A stretch of DNA of 64,000 bases from Chrysopilus asiliformis. Its lineage: Eukaryota; Arthropoda; Insecta; Diptera; Rhagionidae. The notes under the pieces were generated by a model that was not told where the DNA came from, searched no databases, and was given only the letters and a program-made list of their open reading frames with translations. Positions 1 to 11,275 of the stretch are shown one piece after another. The stretch spans positions 60,748,084 to 60,812,083 of the forward strand of contig OZ035961.1 of assembly GCA_964034945.1 (NCBI GenBank). Reading direction: 5' to 3'. The stretch's first letter is position 1. Each line of letters begins with the position of its first letter. Made by a program: the position numbers and the translations under genes.

Positions 1-82
1 CCCATCCTTTTCATATTGGCTATTCAACCTACGGGTCTATAATCGTTTTTTGTGTTGAACTTTGGCATAACATTGCGAGATT

Positions 83-1707
83 TCAACTTTCGCAAGATAA
101 AACCATCTCTGGCTTCAGATCCGGACACGACTGACGCGGCTTCTGTAACGATCTTGACGCATCTTTCCACTGCTTCAGTATGACAAGGAAATCGCGGAAA
201 AGCAAGTATTTCTCCGGTATGATTTTTTTTTTCAATCCCTCGTCAGATATACCCGACAACACAGGAGGTTCCGTCAACTCACAATCATTCCAATTTATTA
301 AATCCATATATTCAGAAGCTTCAAAATTAAGGGGAGGAACTTCAAAACTCCTAACACTTTTATTAGGCTTGGATCTAGCCGCCATTATCCTCCTAAGTCC
401 AAGTTCTCTAATATGTCGCCGGGAATCAGCTATCATTGCCAAAAGTAAATATATTTTCATGATTTCCAAAAAAACCTTCCTTTGAATGACTGGATCGATG
501 ATGTCTCTGTACGGTTTTTTTTTGGAAACCGGGAACATTTCATCATTTCCCATAAATGAATAGATCCATCCTTGCAAGGTTTTACTTTGATGTTGAACCA
601 CATACAACTATAAATTTTAATCACATATTCGGCAAGAACCTCCAAATTTTGAGAAGGAGATTTACAGGATACATATAAACGAAGAATTCTATTCGCTGTT
701 GTTAACCAACGAGAGTGGCCGATTTTCCCTGGATTTCGCTTTGCTAAGTCTTGGGGAAATATGCCGCTTGACAAATTTCGAACAAGTACTTCTGGCCCGT
801 ACTTAAATCCTCAAAATCAACTTGTGGCATTTGCAATAATAGCTGCTGCTCTGTCTGATACTTCTGTTCGATCCAGGGCAAGCGCAGGTAGATGAAAATT
901 TTGAGCCCGATTTTTTTTCCAATTCCGGTATTAATCGAGGTAGACGGTTGATTGTCAAATTCAGAATCAGTAGAACTAGCGTTAATACCGGTATCTTCCG
1001 GACTGTTTTCTTTAGATGATGATTTATCAATGAATATATCACTTTTTTGTTTTAAAAGACAATTTTCTTGCATTGAAACTTCTTTCTCCCGTATTTTGGA
1101 GCTGCGCAAAATTTTCTTTGTTGTTTTTATATCCACTAATCCTATTGCCATCACCCTTTTAGCCCTTTGGTCTTTGAGAAAGTTACGTTATTTTTATGGT
1201 ACACGAAGACCAGTCTTTGCACTTACAGAAGCTTACATCAAAAAGTTTCTTTCCCGATTGCCTAAAATTTTGCAACTTGATATTGAATGTGGGATTATTC
1301 TCTCTACTCTTAATACTTTTCTTTAAATTTCGACATTTGTCGTGATAGTCACTAATCATTTTTAAAATTCGTGTTTCAGAAACCGTTGGGATTGAAGCTC
1401 TGAGCCATATATTTTTAATTACTTCAACAACAACTTGAGATATTTCAGAAACAGTAGGGTCCCGATTCCAGTTGTCAGATTTTAAGTTATACTTAACCCA
1501 TAAATAATGTTTCATAACCTCTTCGTATGTTGGCAAAATACGATAATCTAAAGTTAATTGTTTTGGTTCACCAAACACAGGACACTTTAACAAGTTTCTA
1601 GTTTTAAGGTGATGGCCCAATAGAAGCTTTGCTTGCTTCGCTTGCTTTACTCGCTTTGACAGCTGAATTGAACTCCGTGTTTCCTTATGGGAGCTGGCCC
1701 AATACAA
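83..1707 (-). pseudogene. Decayed TE-like gene, superfamily unknown
   Basis: Four reading-frame pieces on the minus strand (1707-1183, 1154-744, 774-457, 607-83) follow one another in order and look like one protein broken by frameshifts near 1170, 760 and 560. The best block reads NPGKIGHSRWLTTANR and is followed by a region with DPVIQRK and HIRELGLRRI. From memory this resembles a multi-copy family of uncharacterised proteins in insects and Hydra that behave like mobile-element genes, but I cannot name the superfamily and no catalytic triad is recognised. The gene is broken and presumably dead. The lack of a start near 1707 and an unclear C-terminus suggest both ends are eroded. Confidence 0.5.
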
Positions 1708-1741
1708 AAGCGCTTAAAGTAAAGCGAAGCAAGCAAAGCTT
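1624..1741. repeat. Inverted repeat (hairpin) upstream of the decayed gene
   Basis: The left arm (1624-1650, AAGCTTTGCTTGCTTCGCTT...) matches the right arm (1717-1741) in reverse complement over about 20 bp. It lies across the 5' end of the decayed TE-like gene and may be a terminal or subterminal inverted repeat of that element. No target duplication was found. Confidence 0.5.
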
Positions 1742-2216
1742 CGATTTGAACAATTCTTTTAGGCACGTTAGCAGACATTGTCACATTTGAAAAAACTGAT
1801 AAAGACAGAAACACAACTTTGCGTTAGTTTGCACTAACCTGTTATGATTTGCACTTGGCAAGTAAAGTAGGCAGAATGAGAGCGCTCGTCATGCTAACAA
1901 AGATCAAATATTGCTAAAGTGAATGTGCACCATCTCTTGAATAAGATTCAAATTAGATTATTTTCTTTCTTACAGGAATCTAACACTTCTTATGTTATGT
2001 TTTGTATAATATACACTAATTGATGAGCTTAAAATAGCCTTAATGCTATGAATGTTTTTTTCAATTTGTTTTAAATCAGAGAGAGGCTCTGCGGCACCGG
2101 TAAATATCATTTTAAATTTAAAAGTAAAATATTTTCGTTGTTTGGATTTAAAAAGGAAAAGAATGTACACTATTACACAACAAAATTCAAAAAATCGTTT
2201 TTAAGTTCCACCCTAA
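1742..2216. other. AT-rich stretch without recognised gene
   Basis: No coding region or RNA gene is recognised here. It lies between the decayed TE-like gene and a dispersed repeat. Confidence 0.4.
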
Positions 2217-2767
2217 TATAGGGCCTAACTAGTCTCTACGAGGCTTACTATTACCTCCTTGTGTCACACAATGTGTATGTCGATCAAAGTTTAAAGACAA
2301 CCTATATTACAATAGAACAGATTGTGTAAAAAATTACAACTAAAATACTAAAAACTTAAATATGGTGAAATTTTAAGGTGAAACTAGCTTGGCCTTAGCT
2401 TGGCCCCAGATTGACCAAATAGTGGCGCTTTTAATGCGAAACTAGCCTCTACGAGGCCTGCTCTAAAGTTATCATGTCACAAACTGTTGTTTGGAGAAAA
2501 AGTAGTAAGTGCTAGAAGACCGCAAAAGATTTACCTCTGTCTTCGGTAGTACAGTCACTTTGCCCAATAATTTTGTATGAACTGAAACTCAGTGACTGCA
2601 AAATACAGTGGAGGCCCAATATAAAGACCTACATTTATAATGTTCAGCCCGTACGTTAAATCGGGTTCGTTATAACGAAACGCGCATTAATGATCCACAT
2701 ATGTTTTTATGAACATTATCATAATGAGATTTTAGATTGAGGTAAATTTTAATACGATTTATTCTTA
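2217..2767 (+). repeat. Dispersed repeat 'TAGGGCCTAACTAG', copy 1 (uninterrupted)
   Basis: This 550-bp block runs from ATAGGGCCTAACTAGTC to ACGATTTATTCTTA. It recurs in the same orientation at 41977-42896 with only scattered differences, and partial direct and inverted versions lie at 43290-43590. It has no ORF. It contains the empty target site (TA at 2700-2701) of the Tc1 relic that interrupts copy 2. The superfamily is unknown; non-autonomous DNA transposon is the default guess. Confidence 0.75.
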
Positions 2768-3028
2768 TAAATTAATAATAATTTTTTTTTTTTTTTTCGA
2801 GGCTGGGGAGGAAAATGTCTACACAGACCCAAGCGGCGTCCCTGGCATGGGTACTGCGGGGTTCACGAAGTGCACCCGTTGACCCGCTAAAACCTGCCCC
2901 TTTCTCAGGATATGTGACATGGTCTGGAACTACGACGAATGCACTACTTCAGACCATGGTCATCCTGTATGTAAGGCATGCTTGAGCCTTAATCTGCTGC
3001 TGTTGTGCCTGCGTCAAGGCGCCTCTTT

Positions 3029-5271
3029 TTAGCACGGAGGACCATCTCGACGTACTGGACCAGTGCTGGACCAGTTCTGCTCACTACTCAGGAGCATGGT
3101 TACTGCTGTGTCTGGCCTCCAGCTGCCACCAATCTGGGCTTGAAGGCGCTCTCGCTCGTTTGCCCAGTAGGAGCACTCAAAGAACGTGTGCTCTGGACCA
3201 TCTTCGTCGGCGTCACCATGTATGCAGCTCTGCTGTTGCTGTATTTTCATCCGGAATAGGTATGTGCCAAAGTAGCCGTGGCCGGAGAGTAGCTGCGTCA
3301 GGTAGAAGTTTACCTCGCCAAATTTCCTCTTTACCCACGTTCTCAGGTCGGGGATGAGTCGTGCTGTCCACCTTCCTGTCGTTTCGTTTTCCCAGCGGTC
3401 TTGCCACAGTTGCATTGTATGCTCCCTAGCGTGCGTGCTGTCCTCGTCATTTGTTTGGCGACTTAGCCAGACCCGCCGTCGCTCCATGGCCATCAGGTCT
3501 ACGGGGATAGAGCTGCTAATCACCAACACTGCTGCTGCCGGAACCGTTCGGTACGCACTCGCTACTCTGAGAGCTGCAGTTCTCTGCACCTTTACCAAAG
3601 CTTTGGATTTTTTCTGTATGTTTAGAGTGTCTGCCCATACTTCACATCCGTACAACAGTATCGCGTTCACTGTGGTCATCAACAACTTCCGCTTGCACTC
3701 CGTCGGGCCGCCCACGTTCGCCATCAGCTTGCTAAGCGACAGTGTCGCTCTTGAAGCTTTATCGGCTGCATGGTTAATCTGCGCCAAAAATGTCATTCTG
3801 GGGTCGAGCCGAACTCCCAGATAGTTGACCGCTTTGCTCGTTCTGATGACGGTATCATAAACTTGCATATCGACTTCTAACTCTATATGGCGCTTCGTTA
3901 GAAGGATTAGCTCCGTCTTCTCGGTCGCCAATGTCAAACCGTGGGAATTCATCCACTCCACGATCTTTACCATCACCCGGTTTAATTTGCGTTGCGCCTC
4001 CTTCACATCTCTCGCCGTGATGACAGCGGCAACGTCATCCGCATAGCCAACTAGATGTGTATCATCGGGCATCGGGACGGAGAATATACCGTCATAGCTA
4101 GCGTTCCACAGGACCGGCCCAAGGACAGATCCTTGTGCTGCGCCGGAGGTGACGATTTTCCTCTTCAGCCTATTGTTTGTCTGGTATAGCAGCTCCCTAT
4201 GGCTAAGGTAGCTGCGGATCATTCGCCTTAGATACGCCGGAATGTGAAAGCGTCTTTCCAGTGCATCAATGGTGTCAACCCATTTCAAACTGTTGAATGC
4301 GTTTCTTACATCCAAAAGCGCCAGGAGAACGATACGTTTAGAGTATGCGCTTCCTTGCTGCGCAGCTTCCATGCTTTCCACAATATCGTTGATCGCGCCT
4401 ATTGTTGACCTTCCTGCTCGAAACCCGTGCTGTCGGTCTGACAGACCACCAGCGCTCTCTATAGCTGCCACTATTCTGGGTTTCAACAGCCGCTCCAGCA
4501 ATTTGCCCAGCGTGTCGAGCATGCACAACGGTCGGTACGCGTTCGGAGTCGCAGGGTCCCCTTTCCCCTTGCTGATCAGGGTTAGCTGCTGCTTCTTCCA
4601 CACCTCTAGGAAGAGTCCTTCCACCAAGCAAGAATTAAACGTATCTAGCAGGAATTGTGGACGTGCGTCTGCTATTAGTTTAAGAACCTCTGATGGGATT
4701 CCGTCAGGTCCTGGAGCCTTGTTGTTTTTCAGCGAGCGTGCTGCGACCCTGAGTTCGTCCTCTGTGAGCAGCGGAGGGGCCTCGATAGCAGGCATTTCCG
4801 GATCGCTTCGCACCTCGTGGTCCGGGAAGAGGGAATTTACGATGTTGTCCATCACACTCTCCTCAAGCACAGGGGTCGGCGCCAGAGCGCCAAGCTTTCG
4901 CGTAACTATCTTGTATCCGAGTCCCCAGGGATCGGTGTTTATGTCATTACGTAGCTCTTCCCATTTGCTCTTCTTACTTCCTAGAATAGCCAGTTTTAGC
5001 TTCCGTCTAGCAGCTCTAAACTCCTCGATTTCAGTCGCAGCATCACTTCGTCTTCTGGCTCTCGTCACTCTCCTCCGTAGTCGGAGACAGACTCTACGAA
5101 GCTCCGCGATTTCATCATTCCACCAATAAGCGGCTTTCCTTTTAGGATTTTTAGAGGCTCTGGGCATTGCTGCGTCGCAGGCTTGCGAGATACAGCGGAT
5201 TGTGCTGCGCACCAGGCTCCTAGCGTTTCTAGGACCTTCAATTTTTCCCGTACTTCTATCAAGCTCTTCAA
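3029..5271 (-). pseudogene. R1-type ORF2, reverse transcriptase part
   Basis: The 727-residue open frame (5212-3029), with a short upstream piece in another frame up to 5271, encodes the reverse transcriptase half of ORF2. It would copy element RNA at a nicked target site. Visible motifs are NNKAPGPDGIPSEVLK, YRPLCMLDTLGK, FRAGRSTIGAINDIVE, LLDVRNAFN (first catalytic Asp), GSVLGPVLWN and GYADDVA (catalytic Asp pair). A C-terminal Cys/His segment (HGDADEDGPEHTFFECSYW) matches the usual end of R1-clade ORF2. The frame is separated from the endonuclease by a frameshift around 5212-5333, so the full polyprotein cannot be made. Confidence 0.85.
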
Positions 5272-5332
5272 GTAGTGCCCCCGGATCCAGCTTATTTACA
5301 TTCCATCTGCGGGTGGACCTTTTACCTGACTC

Positions 5333-5974
5333 TTACCTTGGCGTGCCGCGTGGCTCAACTATGTAGTGAATGTACTGATGATCGCTGCCCGTGTAATCTT
5401 CCAGGACTTTCCACTCCTTCAGCGTACCGGCTATCCTCTCAGATACCAGCGTGATATCTGGGATTGTGCCTTCGCATCCAGGTCTGCGGAAAGTGGCAGC
5501 AGTCCCCGTGTTAGCAAACACTAGTCCGAGTCTTGCGGCCATGTCAAGAACACGTCTGCCTCTTGAGTTCGTTGTCGGCATGCCCCATTCGATAGCCCTC
5601 GAGTTAAAATCACCGGCTACGATTAGATCGCCGCCCAGCTGTAGTACGCAGTCCTCGATGGCATCCAGCTTCATCTGGAACTCGGTGATATTATCGCTAG
5701 GAGTTAGGTAGCAGCTCACCAGTGTGAATTGTTGGCTACGAGCCCAAACGTAACCGTCTCCGGCGCCGCTGATCATAATGGGGAAGTTTTTTGCGGGTGG
5801 CACCCATGTGGCTGCAGTCCCTGTGATGTCTGCTATAAATGTGCCGGTCTTAATATAGGAATATTGCTCGCTGATGATAACAGCATCCACTTCACGCTCT
5901 AGCACGAGCTGCGACAATAGAGCGTCTGCTGTCCTACTACGGTGTAGATTTACTTGGAGCAATCGCGTCATCAT
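5333..5974 (-). pseudogene. R1-type ORF2, endonuclease part
   Basis: This 213-residue frame is an AP-endonuclease-like domain, the enzyme that nicks target DNA in non-LTR retrotransposition. Family features are the N-terminal LLQVNLHRSR, SEQY, VAGDFNSRAIEWG, DITLVSERI and the terminal GSDHQYI (catalytic Asp-His). Its start ATG (5974) overlaps the end of ORF1 (stop at 5971), the ATGA arrangement common for ORF1/ORF2 coupling. It is separated from the reverse transcriptase by a frameshift. Confidence 0.85.
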
Positions 5975-6599
5975 AATCGGACTTTACCTGTTGCACACTT
6001 GCCAGAGGCAGGCATGTGATCAACGGCTTTCAGTCCCGCATCTGAGCACACGCAGCATTTTGGTGGCTTGTTGCAGTCTTTCCGCTTATGTCCGGATTCT
6101 CCACACTGGATGCAGATTCCTTGGCCTTTTCTGTCAGGTCCCGTGCAGTCTGCCTGCAAGTGGCCTCCGCTGAAGCACCTGTAGCAGCGCTTGATGTTTG
6201 CGCGCGTTCGCATCTTAGCCCGAATCCACCCTACGGTGATGGTTTCTGCTTTGAGGAGGGCTTCTGCTGCTTCATTCGGGAGCGTGACGTATGCTTTCAT
6301 CATTTCCCGGCTATTTGGTTTTGTAACCACAATCTTCAGTTGCTCTGCTTGTGCTTAACGGCGTCTTCGACTTCCTCCGTGGTTGTGAGCGCGTCAAGGT
6401 CGCGTATCTCAACCGTCGTGGTTGGTTTCAGTCCAGTGACTTCCGCCGTCTGCTGCAGAGTGGACTTGATCTTGTCACAGAAGCCTGGGTTCGCCGTTGT
6501 GCCCTTATCGAGCTCCAACAAAATAGCGCCTGTCCTGGTTTTTCGGACCGAGCGGATTACAACTCCTGCCTCGTCCGGCTTAACATTTTTGCGGTCCAT
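5971..6599 (-). pseudogene. R1-type ORF1 (gag-like zinc-knuckle protein), partial
   Basis: Two frames (6599-6336 and 6330-5971) together give the C-terminal part of a gag-like nucleic-acid-binding protein. The second has successive zinc knuckles: CYRCFSGGHLQADC, CIQCGESGHKRKDC and a degenerate CCVCSDAG...C. A frameshift near 6345 divides them. The N-terminus is missing. The first ATG (6599-6597) lies in DINE sequence that abuts the element, so it is a chance start. Confidence 0.75.
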
Positions 6600-6888
6600 T
6601 TTTGCCCATTAACGAACTTAGCCTCGCATTTTACGAAAAACGGATCTGCGCAAAATTTCAAGTCTCTAGCTCAATCCGTGCGCCCGCAATCCGCGCCACA
6701 GACAGACAGACAGACGGACAGACAGATGGACAGACGGACAGACGGACATTTCTGCGGACGGACATGCAGAAATTAATTATTTTTATCATTCTAAACACAC
6801 TGGTGTAATTCATTTTTGTGTGTGATGACGGGATCTTGGCGTTACAAACGGTAAGGCAAAGTTAATATACCCTTTGGTTTCACCATAC
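6593..6888 (-). mobile_element. DINE/Helentron-like element, truncated, hairpin-end part
   Basis: Compared with the other copies in the window, this holds the block from GGTCCATTTTTGCCCATTAACG through a CAGA/CGGA microsatellite (6701-6750) to the CCCTTTGGTTTCACCATAC terminus. The rest of the end (GGGTTTAAAA, 10017-10026) lies on the far side of the RNase-H retrotransposon that split it. The other half of the DINE is lost at the junction with the R1-type element. Confidence 0.8.
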
Positions 6889-9800
6889 CTTAGTCTCTGA
6901 CTCTATCTCCTGCATGGTCAAGGACTGGAGGGTTTTGAAGGAACACTCTTTCTCAGATCATAGATATATTCAATTCGGCCTCGACATACAACCCCCAACC
7001 CCTCCGATTTTTAGGAATCGAAGAAGGACAAACTGGGGCTTGTATAGAGACACGTTTAACAGACTGCTGCCTATGGGCACTCCTAAACCCCCCACCACGT
7101 TTCAGGATGTGGATTCTATGGTGGAGGACCTAACCAAGGCATTTAATGGAGCAATGGACCTATCCTGCCCGGAGAGTAAGCCAAGGGGCAAAAAAAGACC
7201 GCCATGGTGGTCCCCGGAGCTTATGACTCTCAGAAAGGAAAGTCGTAGGCTCTTCAACAAAGCGAAAAGTACCAGACTGCAACAGGATTGGGACTCTTAT
7301 AAAGGGATGTTGAGAACCCTGAAAAAAGAGGTGAGGAAAGCCCAGCGTAAGTCCTGGGAACTCTTCTGTGGTAAAATAGAAGAGTGCTCTGAAGCAGCTA
7401 GGCTTCGGAAAATCCTCTCCTAATATGCCCAGCTATCTAAAAAAAGCTGACGAAACATGGACATGTTCTAGCCTGGAAACCCTAGAACTCTTAATGGATA
7501 CCCATTTCCCGGGATGCTCTAAGGACTCACCAGGAAGGGAGATTCCGATAAATAGAGAGGAGAACAGGCTTCATAGCAAACTCCTCGACAAAACAAAAAT
7601 TACTTGGGCAATTAAGAGTTTTAAACCGTTTAAGTCACCCGGACCGGACGGTATAATACCAGCTGAAATTCAGAAAGTTTCAGACTTAGCCCTCCCCTGG
7701 CTCGAAACAATTTTCCAAGCCTGCATTACCCTAGTCTATATTCCCTTAAAATGGACAGAGGTCAACGTCGTTTTTATCCCCAAGGCAGGGAAAAACACAC
7801 ATAGCTCACCTAAGGATCTCAGACCGATCAGCCTCTCGTCTTTTCTTCTGAAGACACTAGAAAGATTGTTAGATACTCATATACGTCAAAAAATTGACCC
7901 AAATAAGTTATCTACATCTCAACACGCATACTGCAAGGGCTAGTCCGTGGAGACAGCTATGCATACTCTGGTTCACACAATAGAAAAATCACTGGACCTC
8001 AAGGAATATACAATGGTTACCTTTCTAGATATTGAAGGAGCCTTTAACAATGTCGCACCCGGAGCTATCATGGGAGCATTACAGTATCTTGGTGTAGAGG
8101 CTCCTATAGGCGAACTGATAAATCTAATGCTAACAGGCAGGATTATCAATTCAAAGCTGGGGAACTCATCTGCAAGAAGATATGTAAAGAGAGGAACCCC
8201 ACAAGGGGGAGTACTCTCCCCACTTCTTTGGATACTAGCAATTAACGAATTGCTTCAAATCCTGGAAGCGGAGGGCTGCAAAGTGGTAGCTTACGCGGAC
8301 GACGTTGCTATAGCTTTTTCAGGAAAGTATCCTACAACATTGAAAGAGCTAACTCAGAACGCTCTCTATAAACTATCTACCTGGACAAACAAATGCGGTT
8401 TAGCGGTTAATCCGCTGAAAACCGAAATAGTCCTCTTCACCAGGAAATATAAAATTCCTCAAATCGACCCACCCTCCATAAATGGTACCAGCCTAGTCTG
8501 GACAGACAGGGCCAAATACCTGGGTATTATTCTAGATAGGAAGCTAGACTGGAAATTGAATACTCAGGAAAGGGTTAAAAAAGCCTCAGTGGCTCTCTAC
8601 TCGTGTAAACGAGCCATTGGATCAAAATGGGGAATGAAACCATACATGGTTCACTGGCTCTACACGTCCGTTATCAGACCCATACTCATGTATGGGGTAA
8701 TCGTCTGGTGGACAGCTTTAGATAAAGCCGTACACCGAGGTTTGCTAGGGAAAATACAAAGAATGGCGTCAGTGTGCATAAGCGGAGCATTGAGAACGAC
8801 TCCCACGAAGGCACTGGAAACCCTTCTACATTTGGTTCCCCTAGACCTATACGGCAAGCAGATGGCGGCACGCGCAGCCATAAGACTAAAAGCCTCATTA
8901 ACATGGTATAGTACTAAAAAAGGGCATTCCAGTATTCTTAAGAATTTTCAGGAAGTCCCGAGAAATATAGATTATACTATATCCAAACCGTTCTTTGAAA
9001 GGAACTTCACCACTATCATCCCTTCCAGGCAACAATGGGAGGATGGTACTATACAAAACTGTAACACAGTACACTTTTACACAGATGGATCCAAATTGGA
9101 TGGGAGAGTGGGCAGGGGGATCTACTCTGGTCATTTAAAGATCAGTCAATGCCTCCGCCTACCGGATCACTGTAGCGTATTTCAGGCCGAAATGATGGCA
9201 ATCAAAGACGTCACAGAGTGGCTCAAAAATAATGTTGTATCATCTAGAGATATTAGCATTTTTACTGACAGCCAAGCGGCAATAAAATCCCTAGAATCTA
9301 TCGCACTCACATCAAAGGTGGCACGGGAGTGTAAGGCATCTCTCAATGAGATGTCGGAATACTTCAATATCAACATCGTTTGGGTGCCAGGACATAGTGA
9401 CATAGATGGGAACGAGAAAGCGGACGAACTTGCTAGGAGAGGCACGATTGCGCCAACTCTACCTGCAAAAGAGAGTATAGGCATACCTCTGGCAACGTGC
9501 AAACTCATACTAAGTTCTGAAACGTTAAACAATGCAAACCAGAGATGGACACGGGAGAGAACGTGTACCGTCACCAAATGTATCTGGCCTAAGCTAGACA
9601 AAAAACGCTCCAGTAGACTCCTCTCACTACAAAGAAATGCGATCAGCACGGTAGTGGGAATAATAACAGGGCACTGCCTAATAGGCAGACATGCCGACAG
9701 GCTCGGAGCTCCCTCAAACGACTTTTGTAGAAGCTGTGGGGATGTGGACGAAGAGGAGTCGACAACTCATCTTCTCTGTCATTGCCCAGCACTAGCTCAA

Positions 9801-10006
9801 CGCAGAAGAACTCATTTGGGTAGTTTCTTCCTAAACGATCTAGAAGACCTAAGCGCCACAAGCGTTGCAGATCTACTCCGCTTCATCAGAAGCTCCAAAT
9901 GGTTCGAGGTATAGAGAAATGGATCGTCAAGATTCGCGTGGTATCACAATGGGCCATTTCTGGCCTAAGTGTGCCTTTTTGGCAGCCACTCTAACCTAAC
10001 CTAACC
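6889..10006 (+). mobile_element. RNase-H-bearing non-LTR retrotransposon (family A), 5' truncated, 10-bp TSD
   Basis: The element starts inside the endonuclease domain and ends in a CTAACCTAACCTAACC tail. It is flanked by direct repeats TTCACCATAC at 6879-6888 and 10007-10016. Removing it and one repeat rejoins the DINE terminus CTTTGG-TTCACCATAC-GGGT, so the boundaries are exact. The domain order endonuclease, reverse transcriptase, RNase H puts it in the I/LOA/R1 group of clades. Confidence 0.9.
6914..9914 (+). pseudogene. Family A ORF2: endonuclease end, reverse transcriptase, RNase H
   Basis: The frame begins with the end of the endonuclease (VKDWRVLKEHSFSDHRYI) and then a linker with RPPWWSPEL. 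The reverse transcriptase carries SPGPDGIIPAE, LRPISLSSFLLKTLERL, FLDIEGAFNN, GTPQGGVLSPLLW and AYADDVA. RNase H follows (YTDGSK...FQAEMMA...FTDSQAA...VPGHSDIDGNEKADELA), then a C-terminal CCHC-like RSCGDVDEEESTTHLLCHC. It is inactivated by a stop and shift at 7421-7425 and by an in-frame TAG at 7941-7943, where the related family B copy has Lys. From 7947 to 9914 the frame is intact, so decay is modest. Confidence 0.9.
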
Positions 10007-10042
10007 TTCACCATACGGGTTTAAAAAGGCGATTGTCCAACG

Positions 10043-10719
10043 GTGCATGCTGGAGAATATCAATCATTAATGGGGTCATTAATATATTTGGCAACCACGA
10101 CGCGACTAGATATTTCACATGCCGTTAGGAAGTATGCGCAGTTTAACTCAAATCCACATCAGGAGCACCTTGTAGCTGCCAAGTATCTTCTGCGATACCT
10201 GAGCAGTACGATGAAGGCCCAGTTAACTTATCGAAAAACGGGACAACAACTAACAGCATTTGTTGATGCAGACTGGGGAAGCTGTGGCATCGATCGGCGT
10301 TCTTATACTGGTTTTGCGTTTCTTCTCGCGGGAGCGGCGATATCATGGGAGTCAAAAAAGCAACCATCTGTGGCTCTCAGCAGTACCGAGGCAGAGTATA
10401 TGACTCTGTCGCAAGCGACACGAGAGTCAATGTACTGCGAAGTCCTCTACTTGAAATTGGTTTCAAAGAAATGGTTTCGAAGCCAATTGTTATACAAAGT
10501 GACAATCAAGGATCACAGCAACTAGTGCGTAGTTCAAGCTTTCATCCCAGAACAAAACACATCGATGTTCGGCATCATTACATACGAGAGATCTACGATA
10601 AAGGATTAATAGATCTACAATACATACGTACAGACGAGATGATCGCTGACTTACTAACTAAAATATTATCAAAGAATAAACATAAATTGTTTGTAGAGAG
10701 ATTAGGAATTAAATATTAA
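10043..10719 (+). pseudogene. Copia pol, RNase H end
   Basis: Two overlapping frames (10043-10525 and 10345-10719) give the C-terminal RNase H domain of Copia-type pol. Signature stretches are YQSLMGSLIYLATTTRLDIS, FVDADWGSCGIDRRSYTGF, ISWESKKQPSVALSSTEAEY, then HIDVRHHYIRE and LLTKILSK before the stop. A frameshift near 10450-10480 separates the halves. Integrase and reverse transcriptase are absent. Confidence 0.85.
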
Positions 10720-10843
10720 TATCTAATGTATTTCTCCCTTTTTTGAAATTATGATTATGTAATGGATTTTTTCCTTTTTTGAATTAGTAAAAAGTAATGA
10801 ACTTTTTTTTGTTTAAAAAATGGGTTAGTGCCTTGAGGGGAAG

Positions 10844-10977
10844 TGTTAGAATTTGTAACGGAATAATATAATCGTCAATGCACTAACAGCCAGTTATTTA
10901 TTCAGTTCAACTTGAATCGTCGTCGAATAATCATTATAGAAATCACAAAACCCAACTGTGTTTTATTTTAACTTTCA
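10844..10977 (+). repeat. Putative Copia 3' LTR
   Basis: It starts TGTTAGAATTTG immediately after a purine tract and ends in ...AACTTTCA. The length would be 134 bp. The end is inferred. Confidence 0.5.
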
Positions 10978-10984
10978 AGCTATT

Positions 10985-11275
10985 GGTCTATTAACAATAT
11001 TTTTGCAAATTACTTGCAAACTAACGATTTTTCGACAAATTAATTTAAGGAAGAATTGGAGATGTTAAAATTTTCTATATTTTTGCCATTTACCGTAAAT
11101 TTATATCTTTTACCGTTCTCAAGTTATCTCAAATTTTGTACGTTTTTGATATTTTTGGATGAACCAACAATTTATTGGGAGGTTGTATTGGGTTGACAAT
11201 ACGACAGGGCTATAACGTAAATTGCACAGGGTCGTAGATTTTGTAGAAGAAAGTTTTGTGTTGACCACAACTGAT
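10985..11275 (+). repeat. Dispersed repeat, inverted partner at 37800-38075
   Basis: About 280 bp, including CAATTTATTGGGAGGTTGTA and GACAGGGCTATAACGTAAAT, match 37800-38075 in reverse complement with moderate divergence. There is no coding content. Superfamily unknown. Confidence 0.7.

Larger units (their letters stand above)
2782..6592 (-). mobile_element. R1-clade non-LTR retrotransposon, 5' truncated
   Basis: The minus strand carries, in order, a zinc-knuckle ORF1, an APE-type endonuclease, a reverse transcriptase and a 3' tail of 16 A residues (read as T at 2782-2797). The gag CCHC arrangement and the FRAGRST...YADDV reverse transcriptase fit the R1 clade (R1/TRAS/Waldo-like). Frame breaks near 6345 and 5212-5333 show it is inactive. 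Its 5' edge abuts a DINE at about 6593 and no target duplication is visible, so it is 5'-truncated or later rearranged. Confidence 0.85.
10026..10977 (+). mobile_element. Ty1/Copia retrotransposon fragment, 3' end with LTR
   Basis: A 5'-truncated Copia element consists of the RNase H end of pol, an AT-rich 3' region, a short polypurine tract (GAGGGGAAG, 10835-10843) and a putative 3' LTR starting TGTTAGAATTTG at 10844. The LTR end is set at CA (10977) by the usual TG...CA rule; there is no second LTR to confirm it. Confidence 0.75.

Noticed and set aside
4269..5129. 286-codon plus-strand frame
   Set aside because: Lies antisense to the R1-type reverse transcriptase; a Ser/Arg-rich shadow frame.
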